A stretch of 64,000 nt of DNA from CAYRXM01 sp964449465 (GTDB lineage: Bacteria; Chloroflexota; Anaerolineae; JAFGEY01): NCBI GenBank assembly GCA_964449465.1, contig CAYVBK010000024.1:1-64000 (forward strand), read 5' to 3'. This document shows positions 8,111 to 17,402 of the stretch, piece by piece. The number at the start of each line of letters is the position of its first letter. The stretch's first letter is position 1. A model generated the notes under the pieces. The model was not told where the DNA came from. It searched no databases and worked only from the letters and a program-made list of their open reading frames with translations. A program made the translations under genes and the position numbers.

Positions 8111-10547
8111 AAGGAGTGAGCACCAGGCGGATGGTGGCCAGGACGCCAGACATGTGAACGCTTACGGTGTTTCTGTCTACCGGCAGCGCAGCCAGGTCGC
8201 GCTCGCGGGCGTCGCACAAACAGGCGGCCTGAATGTCTCGCCCGGCGATCAACTGTACCGGTTGCTCCGACGGGATGGGGGTATACAACCGCACTACCAG
8301 ACCGGCTTGGCGGCAGGCCGGCTTGATCGCCAAAATTTGCACCGTGTCCGGGGCGGTTGTGAGGATGGAATGGGGTTGTGGCAGGCCGGCCTGCCAGGGG
8401 CGGCTCCAGTCGCCATAGGCCAGGGCGAGCAGGTTGTTGCCGGGCTGCTCCCCTGAGGGTATGACCGAGATGGCATAGTCAAAGGAATAGATCTCCTTTT
8501 CATAGCCGGCCGCCGGGTTGGCCAGGAGCGGCACAAAACCAAAGGCGCGCTCACGGGTGGCATTGCGCAGGGCTACCAGTTCAATGTCACCATCATCCAG
8601 GCAGGCGATGGCCCCCGGATAGGCCTGAGCGATCACCAGACTCCAGGGCGCAGCCTCGTGTTGAACGCAGGCCAGGTGATACAGTGGCCAAAAGGTAGGC
8701 GTATAGATTTTGTGTTGTGGGCGCGAAACCAGGCCGCCGGACGTGTCCATGAGCAGTCGAGAGGCAGTTTGTCCAGTGCGCAGGCGCACGGTGACGGTGT
8801 GTTGAGTCGCAGCGCGGCCCTGCACGCGCAGGCGAATAAACGGATCGTCATTATGAAACCACATAGCCCGCTGTATCATTTCACCGTCCAGTTGGCTCTC
8901 CCAATGCATCTGCAGCCCACCGTTCAACTCACCGATGTCAACCTGGATCGGCTGATCGCCGGCTCGCGCCGTCGGCTTGAACATGCCACCGCGGAATTCG
9001 TGGCCCATACGCCACAATCCACCCGAATCCTGATAACTGATCAGGTCGTTTGAACAGGCTCTCAGTGCCGGCCAAGACATGCCCGCATAGATCAGGTTGG
9101 TGATGCAGCCGCCGCAGCGGGTGTCCATCTCTAGCACATAATGGCGGGTGTGGATGTGGACGAGGTGATCATCGCGCTTGTATTCGGGCAGGCGCGGCGA
9201 TGCAGCTGGTTGGACTGTCGGAGCCGAATAGCTTGCCCGCGAGATGACCATAGATGCTTTTTTGTCGGCTCCCACCAGCCAGGGAATTTGCTCGTTGTAA
9301 ACCACCTCGTCGGGCGAGGTGCCGGTGATAAAGTCGTGATGGTTGGCCGTCACCGCGTCCCACCAGGCGTCGTGCAGCTCTTCGCCGATGTGGTCGGCGG
9401 CGGCATCCTTCCCAGATGCTGTGGCCCAGCGTTCGGCCAGCAAGAGATGATCAACCAGGGTGTGGCACTGTTTTTTCAGTGCGGGGCGTGAGGTGTAAAA
9501 ACCGCTCCAGTAGGGGTTGGGGTCTAGCTCTAGCACCGGCAGCCGGTCGCGATGGCAATCTACCAGCGCCATATAATCGTCCAGTCCGGCGTTAACCGCC
9601 CATATACCGGTAGATGGATAACGGCGCTGATTGTAACGATCAAGCAGTTTGACCAGATCGCGCAAGGGCGGCACAAAATCAAAGCCGATAGGACAAAACA
9701 GATAGGGTGTGCGTGCCAGAGGCAGCAGTTGTCGAACGAACTGTTTGATGCGTTGAGCAACGTGATGTTCAGAAGTGTCGGGCAGCGACCAGGGAAACAA
9801 ATAGATGCGCCCCAGCCCCCGATGGGTCAGCATGTCGCCCTGGCCATAAGTAAAGGCATTCCAGTGGCACAGTACCTCGGCCCCGTTCATGTCGCGCCAC
9901 ACAAAATCCAGCGATTGTTCTTGTTTGAGCAACCTCTCTGCGCTGGAACCCGGGCGAGGAAAGGCGCCGGCCGGCTCCCAATCGCTGCCCATAAAATACA
10001 TGCCATCCACTCGCGTCAAGGCGGTATAGTCGAATCCGGCGGCGCGCAGCAGCGAGGGCAGCCCCGGCGAACAGCCAAAGCTGTCGGTGAGGTACATCAG
10101 CCGCGGTTCCTGGTTGATCTGGTGGGTACGCAACCATTCCTGCCCGATCAGCCAGTCGCGCAAGATGGCTTCAACCGACGGCAGGATGGTGTCGGCGGTG
10201 GTGACGCCGCTGCCGGTGAGGCGCAGGCGGCCCTGGTTGAGCAGGGTGCGCATCAGGTCGTTCAGTTCGGGCTGCCGATCCCAGTACATGCGCAAAAAGA
10301 ACATACATTCGATAGAGTAAACTCGCCGCTCGTCCCGGCTCAGTTCGTCCACCGCCATATCCAGGTTTTTGCGCACAAAGCGGTCAAAATACTCTTCTGA
10401 AGTGAACAACCAGTTGGGGTCCCAATGGCTCGACTCGGCCAGGATCAGCACACGAGATGCGTCAGCAGGGATGCCCAGCTTGTGGCGCAGCATTTGTTCT
10501 TGGGGTGTGAGTGGTGGCAAGTTGGCTAACCTTTTGTTGGCTGACAT
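8109..10547 (-). CDS. GH38-like alpha-mannosidase family protein
   Basis: This 812-residue protein has no signal peptide, so it is probably cytoplasmic. The N-terminal third resembles glycoside hydrolase family 38. SSHWDPNW (about residues 39-46) takes the place of the zinc-binding HxDxxW. YLTDSFGCSPGLPSLL (about 177-192) matches the family segment carrying the catalytic Asp nucleophile. The C-terminal part is beta-sandwich-like and matches GH38 C-terminal domains in length only. Family enzymes remove alpha-mannosyl residues with retention of configuration and need Zn. The zinc-site His/Asp order is atypical, so substrate specificity is uncertain. The start lacks a strong ribosome site, and an internal start near MLRHKLGIP is possible. 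Confidence 0.72.
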   Translation of the reverse strand: MSANKRLANLPPLTPQEQMLRHKLGIPADASRVLILAESSHWDPNWLFTSEEYFDRFVRKNLDMAVDELSRDERRVYSIECMFFLRMYWDRQPELNDLMRTLLNQGRLRLTGSGVTTADTILPSVEAILRDWLIGQEWLRTHQINQEPRLMYLTDSFGCSPGLPSLLRAAGFDYTALTRVDGMYFMGSDWEPAGAFPRPGSSAERLLKQEQSLDFVWRDMNGAEVLCHWNAFTYGQGDMLTHRGLGRIYLFPWSLPDTSEHHVAQRIKQFVRQLLPLARTPYLFCPIGFDFVPPLRDLVKLLDRYNQRRYPSTGIWAVNAGLDDYMALVDCHRDRLPVLELDPNPYWSGFYTSRPALKKQCHTLVDHLLLAERWATASGKDAAADHIGEELHDAWWDAVTANHHDFITGTSPDEVVYNEQIPWLVGADKKASMVISRASYSAPTVQPAASPRLPEYKRDDHLVHIHTRHYVLEMDTRCGGCITNLIYAGMSWPALRACSNDLISYQDSGGLWRMGHEFRGGMFKPTARAGDQPIQVDIGELNGGLQMHWESQLDGEMIQRAMWFHNDDPFIRLRVQGRAATQHTVTVRLRTGQTASRLLMDTSGGLVSRPQHKIYTPTFWPLYHLACVQHEAAPWSLVIAQAYPGAIACLDDGDIELVALRNATRERAFGFVPLLANPAAGYEKEIYSFDYAISVIPSGEQPGNNLLALAYGDWSRPWQAGLPQPHSILTTAPDTVQILAIKPACRQAGLVVRLYTPIPSEQPVQLIAGRDIQAACLCDARERDLAALPVDRNTVSVHMSGVLATIRLVLTP

Positions 10548-10607
10548 TTTGAGCTTTCAAGAGAATGGCGTAACTACCTACCTCTGTCATTCTGCGCACT
10601 GTCAGGT

Positions 10608-10648
10608 GCAAAGAATTTCTCTTTGCGATGTATAACGAGATTCTTTGT
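10608..10648. repeat. Short inverted repeat in a gene-free 170-bp gap
   Basis: GCAAAGA/TCTTTGC (10608-10614 with 10620-10626) forms a small hairpin. CAAAGAAT also recurs inverted as ATTCTTTG at about 10641-10648. The AT-rich gap 10548-10716 between two minus-strand genes shows no ORF or consensus promoter. It may be a decayed interspersed repeat. Confidence 0.35.
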
Positions 10649-10716
10649 CACTTTACTGATCAGAATGGCACCCCAAAAGGCTAATTTTCAGACCAGGGTA
10701 GATAGTTACAAAATGG

Positions 10717-11499
10717 CTAAAAACCAGCCTGCGCAGCCGATTGCTGAAGCACCTTGAGGGCCGGCTCGGCCTGTTTGACCATATCTGGCCAGCGGCCTTC
10801 GATGGACAGGCGGCCATCATAGCCGCCCTGCTTGAGGGCGCGAAAGAATGGCACAAAGTCACAGGCTTCCAGGCCGGGGGCCAGGCGGTTGCGATAGGTG
10901 GCAATGTGGGCGTGACAGATCAACGGTGCATACCGCACCAGGTCTTGGGCGCTGTCATTCTCCACTGCCCAATGATAGGCGTCTACCAGCAGGCGGATGT
11001 GGGGATGGTTGACCTGCTCGACATAGCGACCACACTCGCCCACGCTGTTAAAAATGTTGCACTCGCGCCGGTTCAGCGGCTCGACCACGATGATGACACC
11101 GTGCTGTTGGGCGATGGGACCGAGCATGCGGCCAAACTCGATCAACTGATCGTTGGCGCGAGTGCGGTCCCAGCCTTCCGGCACGGCGCGGGCGCCACCC
11201 GAACCGAACACGATGGTGTCAATGCCGGCTCGCTGCGCCCGTTCACAGGCCAGGGTGACATAATGGTTCAAGGCATCCATGTCTACCTGGGGGCCGGTCA
11301 CTTTGTGGCCGCCAGGCAAAAAACAATTGGCTGCCGGGCAGGGCAGCGGTGAAGCCAGGATGCGTCCCAGTCCGGTACGAAACTCGTTTTCATCTTGATC
11401 GGTGTGCAGATCGCGCTGCACATGCAGTTCCACAAAATCATACCCGGCCTCGGCCGCCAGAGCGCCGATGGTGGGTTCGCCGCAAATTCCGAATTTCAT
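10717..11499 (-). CDS. Xylose isomerase-like TIM-barrel protein (sugar epimerase/isomerase family)
   Basis: This 260-residue protein is of the AP-endonuclease-2/sugar isomerase superfamily. Metal-binding positions typical of the family are visible: VVEPLNRRECN (Glu, about residues 142-152), LLVDAYHW (Asp/His, about 177-184), HAHIA (His) and LSIEGRWP (Glu near the C-terminus). These enzymes isomerise or epimerise ketoses or inositol derivatives using a divalent metal. GGAG lies about 7 nt before the ATG, which is 10 nt after the glutaminyl cyclase stop, so the two are co-transcribed. It belongs to the minus-strand carbohydrate cluster, and the exact substrate is unknown. Confidence 0.78.
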   Translation of the reverse strand: MKFGICGEPTIGALAAEAGYDFVELHVQRDLHTDQDENEFRTGLGRILASPLPCPAANCFLPGGHKVTGPQVDMDALNHYVTLACERAQRAGIDTIVFGSGGARAVPEGWDRTRANDQLIEFGRMLGPIAQQHGVIIVVEPLNRRECNIFNSVGECGRYVEQVNHPHIRLLVDAYHWAVENDSAQDLVRYAPLICHAHIATYRNRLAPGLEACDFVPFFRALKQGGYDGRLSIEGRWPDMVKQAEPALKVLQQSAAQAGF

Positions 11500-11509
11500 C
11501 TTGTCTCCT

Positions 11510-12418
11510 CTAGTTTTGAGTGGGAACGATTTGAACCTCAAACACAAACGGCCACAGTTTGCCGGTCACAAACAGCCGGCTCTGCGCCGCGTCATAGGCA
11601 ATGCCGTTCAATACATCGGTGGGTTGCTCGATGAATCGGCGCAATTCGCCGAGATCGATCCAACCGGTCACCTGGCCGCTCTGCGGATCGATCCGGGCGA
11701 TCATGTCGGTCTGCCAGACATTGGCCCACACCTCGCCCTGCACATACTCCAGTTCGTTGAGCCGCATCACCGGGCCATCGCTGTCGTACACGTTGACCTG
11801 GCCGATCTCTTGCAGCGTGTCGGGCTGCCAAAAGTGCAGCGTGGCCGTGCCATCGCTCATGATCAACCGTCGTCCATCGTGGGTGATGCCCCATCCTTCG
11901 GTGGGATAGCTAAATTGACGCAGCAGTTTGAAATTTTTCTTGTCATAGACCAAGCCGGTGTTCGACTGCCAGGTGAGTTGCACAACGGTTTGCTCCCAAA
12001 CTACGATGCCTTCGCCGAAAAACTGTTCGGCCAGGTTGATTTGCTGGATCACCTTGCCGGTTTCCAGTTCGACCTGGCGCAGTGACGAACGACCGTTCAG
12101 GCCGGTGCCTTCGTACAAGATGCCGTCTTGAAAGACCAACCCCTGCGTAAAGGCCATCGAGTCGTGCGGATAGGTGTTGATCACCCGCACTGTCCAGGCT
12201 GGGCGGGTGCGTTGCACCGGCTGCGGCGGTGGCAGGGGAGAGATGGGGCTTTCCATCACATAGGGAATCATGAGAACGGTTTGCGTGGCGGTGGGCGAGG
12301 CAGGCGGGGTTGGCGATGGGGTGCATCCGCTTGCCGCCGCGCCGATCAGCAGGATGACCAGGAGAACGCTGCGCCAGGGCAATCTAGTTTTTTGTGCGAC
12401 CATCAACAGGTGTTTCAT
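11510..12418 (-). CDS. Glutaminyl-peptide cyclotransferase, lipoprotein form
   Basis: This 302-residue protein has a signal peptide ending in a lipobox (GAAASGC, Cys32) and a Thr/Pro-rich linker. The body is the plant/bacterial-type glutamine cyclotransferase beta-propeller: YPHDSMAFTQGL (about residues 84-95), FGEGI, GWGITHDGRRLIMSDGT and LNGIAYD. These enzymes turn N-terminal Gln into pyroglutamate outside the cytoplasm and can protect exported peptides. Its ATG overlaps the phosphoglucose isomerase stop in a TAATG, so it is translationally coupled to an unrelated enzyme. Confidence 0.88.
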   Translation of the reverse strand: MKHLLMVAQKTRLPWRSVLLVILLIGAAASGCTPSPTPPASPTATQTVLMIPYVMESPISPLPPPQPVQRTRPAWTVRVINTYPHDSMAFTQGLVFQDGILYEGTGLNGRSSLRQVELETGKVIQQINLAEQFFGEGIVVWEQTVVQLTWQSNTGLVYDKKNFKLLRQFSYPTEGWGITHDGRRLIMSDGTATLHFWQPDTLQEIGQVNVYDSDGPVMRLNELEYVQGEVWANVWQTDMIARIDPQSGQVTGWIDLGELRRFIEQPTDVLNGIAYDAAQSRLFVTGKLWPFVFEVQIVPTQN

Positions 12419-14301
12419 TAGATAACATAAACCTCGCTTCTTTGTGCCAGTTTTGCCTGAATTTGCCTGCCTTGCCCTTCATAGCCGTGCCGACCCAGTA
12501 GGGCATAGGTGGCTATCTTGCCGGCCTCGACGCCGGGCTGATCAAAGGCGTTGATGTTGAACAACTCGCCGGCGATGGCCGTTTGCACCTCGAGCAAATA
12601 GAGCAACTGCCCTACCGTAAAGGCATTGACCTGAGGCAGCCGCCAGGTGCAGTTCATCCGTTCGGCGTCGGCTAGAGCCAGGGCCGTGGCCTGCTGCTCG
12701 GCCTGAATCAGTTCGTTCAACGTGTGGCCGCCCAGATAACCCAACTCGCTGTCGGGGCTGTAGGCCTGGGGGATGACCAGTTCACGGCGATAGCGGTCTA
12801 CGGCGATGAAATTGACCACCTTGTCGAACGCGCCTTCGCGGTAGAGCTGGACCTGCGAATGTTGGTCGGTGGCGCCGAGTGCCTTGATCGGGGTGGCGCC
12901 GACAAACACCTCGGCGCCGCTGCGGTCGTAACGTTTGCCCAGACTTTCGGCCCAGAGTTGGCGATACCAATCGGCGATGCCGTATAGCGATTGCACATAG
13001 GGCATCATCACCGAGATAGTGCAGCCTTTTTGGTAGGCCAGGTAATGCAGCGCGGCGTTCATGCAGGCCGGATTGTGCCACACATCGGGTTGCTGGCACA
13101 TCTGGTCGGCCAAGGCGGCGCCGGCCAGCAATTGGCGAATGTCAATGCCCGACACGGCCAGCGGCAGCAGCCCCACCGCCGACAGCACCGAGAATCGCCC
13201 GCCGACGCCGTCGGGAACGACAAAACTGGCATAGCCCTCTTGTTCGACGATGGGGCGCAGCACACCTTTGCGGGCGTCGGTGGTGACGAGTATGTGACGG
13301 GTCAGGGCGTCTGGCCCAAGCCGTTCAGCGATGGCCTGGCGTACCAGCAAAAACTGGGCGGTGGTTTCGGCGGTGGTGCCAGACTTGGAAATGACGTTAA
13401 AGCAGGTGGTGCGCAGGTCGAACGAGTCGAGCAGTTCGCCCACCCATTCCGGGTCTACATTGTCCAGGATGAACAGGCGTGCGCCGCCGCGCCGATCGGC
13501 CGGAAGCATATTGTGCAAGGCCGGGTTGAGGGCACTGTGGACAGCCTGGGCGCCCAGCGCCGACCCACCAATGCCCAGCACGACCATGGTGTCGCACCAT
13601 TGGCGCACCTGCCGCGCCGCCTCCTCAATCTGCCCGATCACCTCATCCTGGTAGGGCAGATCCATCCAGGCCAGCCATTCGCCAATGGGGTTTTGACGGC
13701 GTTTATCGGCCAGGGCTTGCTGCGCCACCGTGATGCGGGGCTGCAAGGCGGCGATCTCGGACTGTCCAATCCCTCGCGGCCCGACCACATCGCCGATCAT
13801 ATTGTTGATGTCCAGACGGATTCGCATCGTATTTTGTGCTGATATATCTTGGAACATAAGGTATTCTCCTGTTCTAAATGGCAGAATGGGATAGGGCAGT
13901 CGGGTCGGTGGAGCGGCGAAATGGATCAGGTGGCCGGGGCAGCGGCAATCGGATGCGCCCAGACCGGGAATGGGGATGGTTGCATGGGGCAGTTGGGCCA
14001 GTGTGCACGCCCATGCACATTCCAGTCTTGTGGCCGATTCGATGTACCATACCTGTTCCAACACGCCGACGGTCAGCACATGGTCAATGTGCCAGTGCAT
14101 TTTTTTGTCGCGGCGGCAGTGTCGCGACAGCCTGGCCCGCAATCCGCCAGGGCCCAACGCGCTGCCCACATAGGCATACCATCCGGCCGGCAGATTGCAG
14201 ACGCCGAACCGACCGATGGTCAGGTGGGTTGCTTGCTCCAGCCTGATACCCAATACATAGGCGCCGGGTGCGGCGGGCCAGTGCAGGTCTACAGGGTTCA
14301 T
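12418..14301 (-). CDS. pgi: Phosphoglucose isomerase with an in-frame N-terminal DUF123 (GIY-YIG-like) domain
   Basis: One open frame of 627 residues. Residues 1-148 are a DUF123 domain of the GIY-YIG nuclease-like superfamily (PAGWYAYVGSALGPGGLRAR; CRRDKKMHWHIDHVL). Residues 149-627 are glucose-6-phosphate isomerase, with VVLGIGGSALG, NVISKSGTTAETT, a GGRFSVLSAVGLLP signature and the catalytic region QLYREGAFDKV. The isomerase interconverts G6P and F6P. No stop codon separates the two parts. However, the isomerase could also start at its own ATG at 13857 (479 residues), which has an AGGAG 8 nt upstream. A two-domain polypeptide and independent translation are therefore both possible. It sits next to GH65 phosphorylase and beta-phosphoglucomutase genes. 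Confidence 0.85.
   Translation of the reverse strand: MNPVDLHWPAAPGAYVLGIRLEQATHLTIGRFGVCNLPAGWYAYVGSALGPGGLRARLSRHCRRDKKMHWHIDHVLTVGVLEQVWYIESATRLECAWACTLAQLPHATIPIPGLGASDCRCPGHLIHFAAPPTRLPYPILPFRTGEYLMFQDISAQNTMRIRLDINNMIGDVVGPRGIGQSEIAALQPRITVAQQALADKRRQNPIGEWLAWMDLPYQDEVIGQIEEAARQVRQWCDTMVVLGIGGSALGAQAVHSALNPALHNMLPADRRGGARLFILDNVDPEWVGELLDSFDLRTTCFNVISKSGTTAETTAQFLLVRQAIAERLGPDALTRHILVTTDARKGVLRPIVEQEGYASFVVPDGVGGRFSVLSAVGLLPLAVSGIDIRQLLAGAALADQMCQQPDVWHNPACMNAALHYLAYQKGCTISVMMPYVQSLYGIADWYRQLWAESLGKRYDRSGAEVFVGATPIKALGATDQHSQVQLYREGAFDKVVNFIAVDRYRRELVIPQAYSPDSELGYLGGHTLNELIQAEQQATALALADAERMNCTWRLPQVNAFTVGQLLYLLEVQTAIAGELFNINAFDQPGVEAGKIATYALLGRHGYEGQGRQIQAKLAQRSEVYVI
13855..13870 (-). 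promoter_or_regulatory. Internal ribosome binding site and start for the isomerase part
   Basis: On the minus strand AGGAG (13870-13866) stands 8 nt before ATG at 13857, inside the open frame that joins DUF123 to the isomerase. It is stronger than the ribosome site of the full-length start at 14301. This suggests that separate isomerase is made, whether or not the fusion is. Confidence 0.6.
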
Positions 14302-14361
14302 TGTGTCTTATTCTAACACAAGCCGGTTATCCAGGCAAACTCTGGCAGGGCCTGACCCCAT

Positions 14362-14386
14362 GTTGGTTGAGCCTGTCGAAACCAAC
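14362..14386. repeat. Palindromic interspersed repeat, intact copy
   Basis: A 25-bp element with arms GTTGGTT and AACCAAC around GAGCCTGTCGA. A second copy at 62103-62127 is identical at 23 of 25 positions, and a shortened copy lies at 135-155. All copies are in intergenic DNA. Confidence 0.7.
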
Positions 14387-14394
14387 ACACTTGC

Positions 14395-15099
14395 TCAACC
14401 TGCGTTGGCCCCAACAGTGAAATGCCCCCGGTTGTGCCGCGACAGGCCGGCCAATACGTTGGCCCAGCGAACGCCATCCAGGTCGGGCAGCACCAGATGC
14501 GCCGCTCCGACGCGATCGGCCGGCCCCAGACCGACCACCCACATGCCGCCGGCCAGGGCTGCTTCTACGCCCGATGCGGCATCTTCAAACACCACGCACT
14601 GCGCCGGCGGCAGGCCGAGTTGCGCTGCGGCATGCAGAAACAGGTCGGGCGCGGGTTTGTGCCTGTCTACGCTATAGCCGTCCGAGAGGGCATCAATACG
14701 CTCGGCGATGCTCAGCCGGTCAATGACGGTGCGGGCGTTTTTGCTCACCGAGCCGATGGCGATGCGGATGTTGTTAGCCCGCAGCTCATCAAGCAGGGCC
14801 AGGGCGCCGGGCAGCAGGTTGGCCGGCGTGACGCCCTCGATCAATTCCTGGTAATAGTGGTTTTTGCGCGCCATCATCTCTTGAATCTGCGCTTCGCCGA
14901 CCGGACGGTGGCCCAATATGCGCAGCAGCGAGTCACGCCGCGAGAGGCCGCGCAGAGCTTCGTTGGCCTGTCGGTCAAAAGGAATGCCTTCTTCATCGGC
15001 CAGCCGCTGCCAGCCCAAATAGTGAAATTCAGACGTGTCGGTGAGGACACCGTCCAGGTCAAAAATAACGCCCAAGATGGGCAGGGATGTGATGGACAT
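14395..15099 (-). CDS. pgmB: Beta-phosphoglucomutase (HAD superfamily)
   Basis: This 234-residue protein has all HAD motifs: nucleophile and acid Asp15/Asp17 in FDLDGVLTDT, a cap domain with GLSRRDSLLRIL typical of beta-PGM, motif II in AIGSVSKN, Lys in RHKPAPD and motif IV FEDAASG. It converts beta-glucose-1-phosphate to glucose-6-phosphate through the 1,6-bisphosphate. It follows the GH65 phosphorylase gene by 27 nt, the usual pairing, because GH65 enzymes release beta-G1P. Length matches the family. The product feeds the isomerase encoded next. Confidence 0.92.
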   Translation of the reverse strand: MSITSLPILGVIFDLDGVLTDTSEFHYLGWQRLADEEGIPFDRQANEALRGLSRRDSLLRILGHRPVGEAQIQEMMARKNHYYQELIEGVTPANLLPGALALLDELRANNIRIAIGSVSKNARTVIDRLSIAERIDALSDGYSVDRHKPAPDLFLHAAAQLGLPPAQCVVFEDAASGVEAALAGGMWVVGLGPADRVGAAHLVLPDLDGVRWANVLAGLSRHNRGHFTVGANAG

Positions 15100-15126
15100 C
15101 AGGTTTTTCCTTTACATAGAGCAGCG

Positions 15127-17301
15127 TTATACTCGCAAATCGAATTCGTGCCATTGCCCGCGATATTGCAGGCGAAAGCGCAGGCGCGTCCAGTGGGGCG
15201 GCAGGCAGGGTTGAGCGGTCAGACCGGTGTCGGTGATGCGAACGCCGCCAAAGCCGAATACGGCCGCCTGCCACACGCCGCCGTCAGAGGCGGCATGGAT
15301 ACCCTCGGCCGTGTTGCCGCGCACATCGTCCAGGTCTACCCGCGCTGCCCGCATAAAATGGGTATAGGCCTCTTGCGGTCGGTCCAGTTCGCAGGCCAAA
15401 ATGGCATGGATGGCCGGTCCCAGCGATGAGCCATAGGTATGATCGGTGCGTGGCGTGTAATAGGCCCAGTTGGCTTGCAGCGTCTTCAAGTCAAAAGAGG
15501 GGCGCAGCAGATACAGCAGCATCAGCACGTCGGCTTGCTTGAGAGCCTGGCAATGGTTGGCCCCCTCGATACCCAGAATGGCCTGAATGGAGCGGGCGCG
15601 TGGTTCGTAATCCTGGAGGTTGATGTCATCGAGCCGGAAAAAGCCTTCAAATTGCTCGATCAGTCCACTTTCAGCATCGTAAAAGAATGTCATTTTGTCG
15701 CAAATATCTTGCCAGAGAGTCAACCGCTCTTGGGTCAGGCCGAGTTGTTGTCGGAGGTCGGCGGCACGATGGGGGGCCACGCGGCGTAGCCAGTCCCATA
15801 CCCGCATGGCTGTTTGGAGGTGCCATTGGGCCATACGGTTGGTAAAGGCATTGTTGTTGACGTGTTCGTGATTTTCGTCCGGGCCGATCACGTCGCAAAT
15901 TTCATAGCGATTGCGGTCAGCGTGCCATTCGGCGCGGCTGCCCCAAAACACGGCGGTGTCCAGGATGATCTCGGCGCCATACTGCTGCATCCACTCGTCG
16001 TCGCCGCTGATTTTCCAATAGGTGTACACGGCATAGGCCACATCGGCGGTGATGTGCAACTCAATGTCGCCGCACCAGATGCGGTGCAACCTTTGGGTGC
16101 CCGGTTCTTCGCCCTGCGGACCGGGCACCCAGCGCGGGGTCACTTCGTCGCCGCTGTCGGCACTTTCCCAAGAAAACATGGCCCCTTGATAGCCGTTGGC
16201 TTGAGCTTTGCGGCGGGCGCCGGGCAGGGTGTGGTAGCGATAGGTGAGCAGGTTGCGCGCCAGCGCCGGTTGGGTCCAGGTGAATAGTGGCATGGCAAAA
16301 ATTTCCGTGTCCCAAAATACGTGGCCGCGATAGCCCGGCCCCGACAGGGTTTTGGCCGGGATGCTGGCTCGTTCGTCGTGGCGGGGGGCAGCGATGAGCA
16401 GTTGAAAGAGGCTGTGGCGCACGGCGATCTGGGCGGCGTCATCGCCCTCGATCAGCACGTCGCTGGCCTGCCAGGTCTCTTGCCAGGCAGATTGATGGGC
16501 GGCCAGGATTTCCTCGCGGGGGGGCAGGGCGGTCAGTTTGTCTTGTGCTGCCTGTGCCGGCCGGTCGGTCTCGCGAGAGGTATAGAGGGTGACAAACTTG
16601 TCCAGGGTGACGGTCTCGTGCCGGTCGGCGCGGAAAGTGAGGGCCAGGGTGGGGCAGGCGGGGCAGTTCATTGGCTGGATCGCGCAGTTGTCGCCGCCTT
16701 GGGCTTGCAGGCCGACGGCCATGCCCAACTCGATGCGAGAATGACGGGTGCGGGCGTGCAGCCAGGCCAGATGCGGCGTGGCGTCCTGATCAAGGGGCTG
16801 CCAGTGCAAGACGCCCATGTTGTCGGCGCAGGCGAGCAACCCGGCTTGTGCTTCGATCTCGGCCGGGCCATCCAGCGGGGTGATCTGGCAACGCACCAGC
16901 AGCACGTGCGGGTCGGACAAGCTGGCAAATCGCTCCAAGGCAATGTCTACCGTCTGCCCGGCCGGGCTGCGCCAACGCACTTGTCGGCTGAGGATGCCGG
17001 TTTGCAGGTCGAGTTGACGCTGATAGCTCAACACCTCGCCGCGATCCAGGCGAAATCGTTCACTGTTGACCCAGATGTTCAGGGCGGTCCAGTCGGGGGC
17101 GTTTGCCAGCTCGGTGTAGACGACAGGCACATCATCGTATACGCCGTGGATCAGGGTCATCGGCCAGGCGTCGGGGTGGCCTTCTTCAAAGGTGCCGCGC
17201 GTGCCGACATAGCCGTTGCCGATGGTGAAAACGGTTTCCTGCGCATGCATGCGAGCAGGATCGAATGTTTGTTCGCTGACCAGCCAGTTTTTCTTGTCCA
17301 T
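15127..17301 (-). CDS. GH65 disaccharide phosphorylase (maltose/kojibiose/trehalose type)
   Basis: This 724-residue cytoplasmic protein has an N-terminal beta-sandwich (about residues 5-270), a linker helix region and an (alpha/alpha)6 barrel. The catalytic acid Glu lies in GPDENHEHVNN (about residue 473). GNGYVGTRG near the N-terminus and HVFWDTEIF in the barrel are GH65 signatures. The enzyme phosphorolyses an alpha-glucoside to beta-glucose-1-phosphate and a free sugar. Which disaccharide it uses cannot be decided here. The partner mutase follows directly. I start at MDKKNW (17301), preceded by GAAAG. An ATG five codons upstream is also in frame. Confidence 0.88.
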   Translation of the reverse strand: MDKKNWLVSEQTFDPARMHAQETVFTIGNGYVGTRGTFEEGHPDAWPMTLIHGVYDDVPVVYTELANAPDWTALNIWVNSERFRLDRGEVLSYQRQLDLQTGILSRQVRWRSPAGQTVDIALERFASLSDPHVLLVRCQITPLDGPAEIEAQAGLLACADNMGVLHWQPLDQDATPHLAWLHARTRHSRIELGMAVGLQAQGGDNCAIQPMNCPACPTLALTFRADRHETVTLDKFVTLYTSRETDRPAQAAQDKLTALPPREEILAAHQSAWQETWQASDVLIEGDDAAQIAVRHSLFQLLIAAPRHDERASIPAKTLSGPGYRGHVFWDTEIFAMPLFTWTQPALARNLLTYRYHTLPGARRKAQANGYQGAMFSWESADSGDEVTPRWVPGPQGEEPGTQRLHRIWCGDIELHITADVAYAVYTYWKISGDDEWMQQYGAEIILDTAVFWGSRAEWHADRNRYEICDVIGPDENHEHVNNNAFTNRMAQWHLQTAMRVWDWLRRVAPHRAADLRQQLGLTQERLTLWQDICDKMTFFYDAESGLIEQFEGFFRLDDINLQDYEPRARSIQAILGIEGANHCQALKQADVLMLLYLLRPSFDLKTLQANWAYYTPRTDHTYGSSLGPAIHAILACELDRPQEAYTHFMRAARVDLDDVRGNTAEGIHAASDGGVWQAAVFGFGGVRITDTGLTAQPCLPPHWTRLRFRLQYRGQWHEFDLRV

Positions 17302-17402
17302 AACGCTTTCTTTCATTGCGAGAATTGGGGTTTGATGATAAAATGATCGGGTTTTGCAAGATATTTTAGTCAGTTTTGATGATCTGGCAACCTGGAGGGA
17401 AT

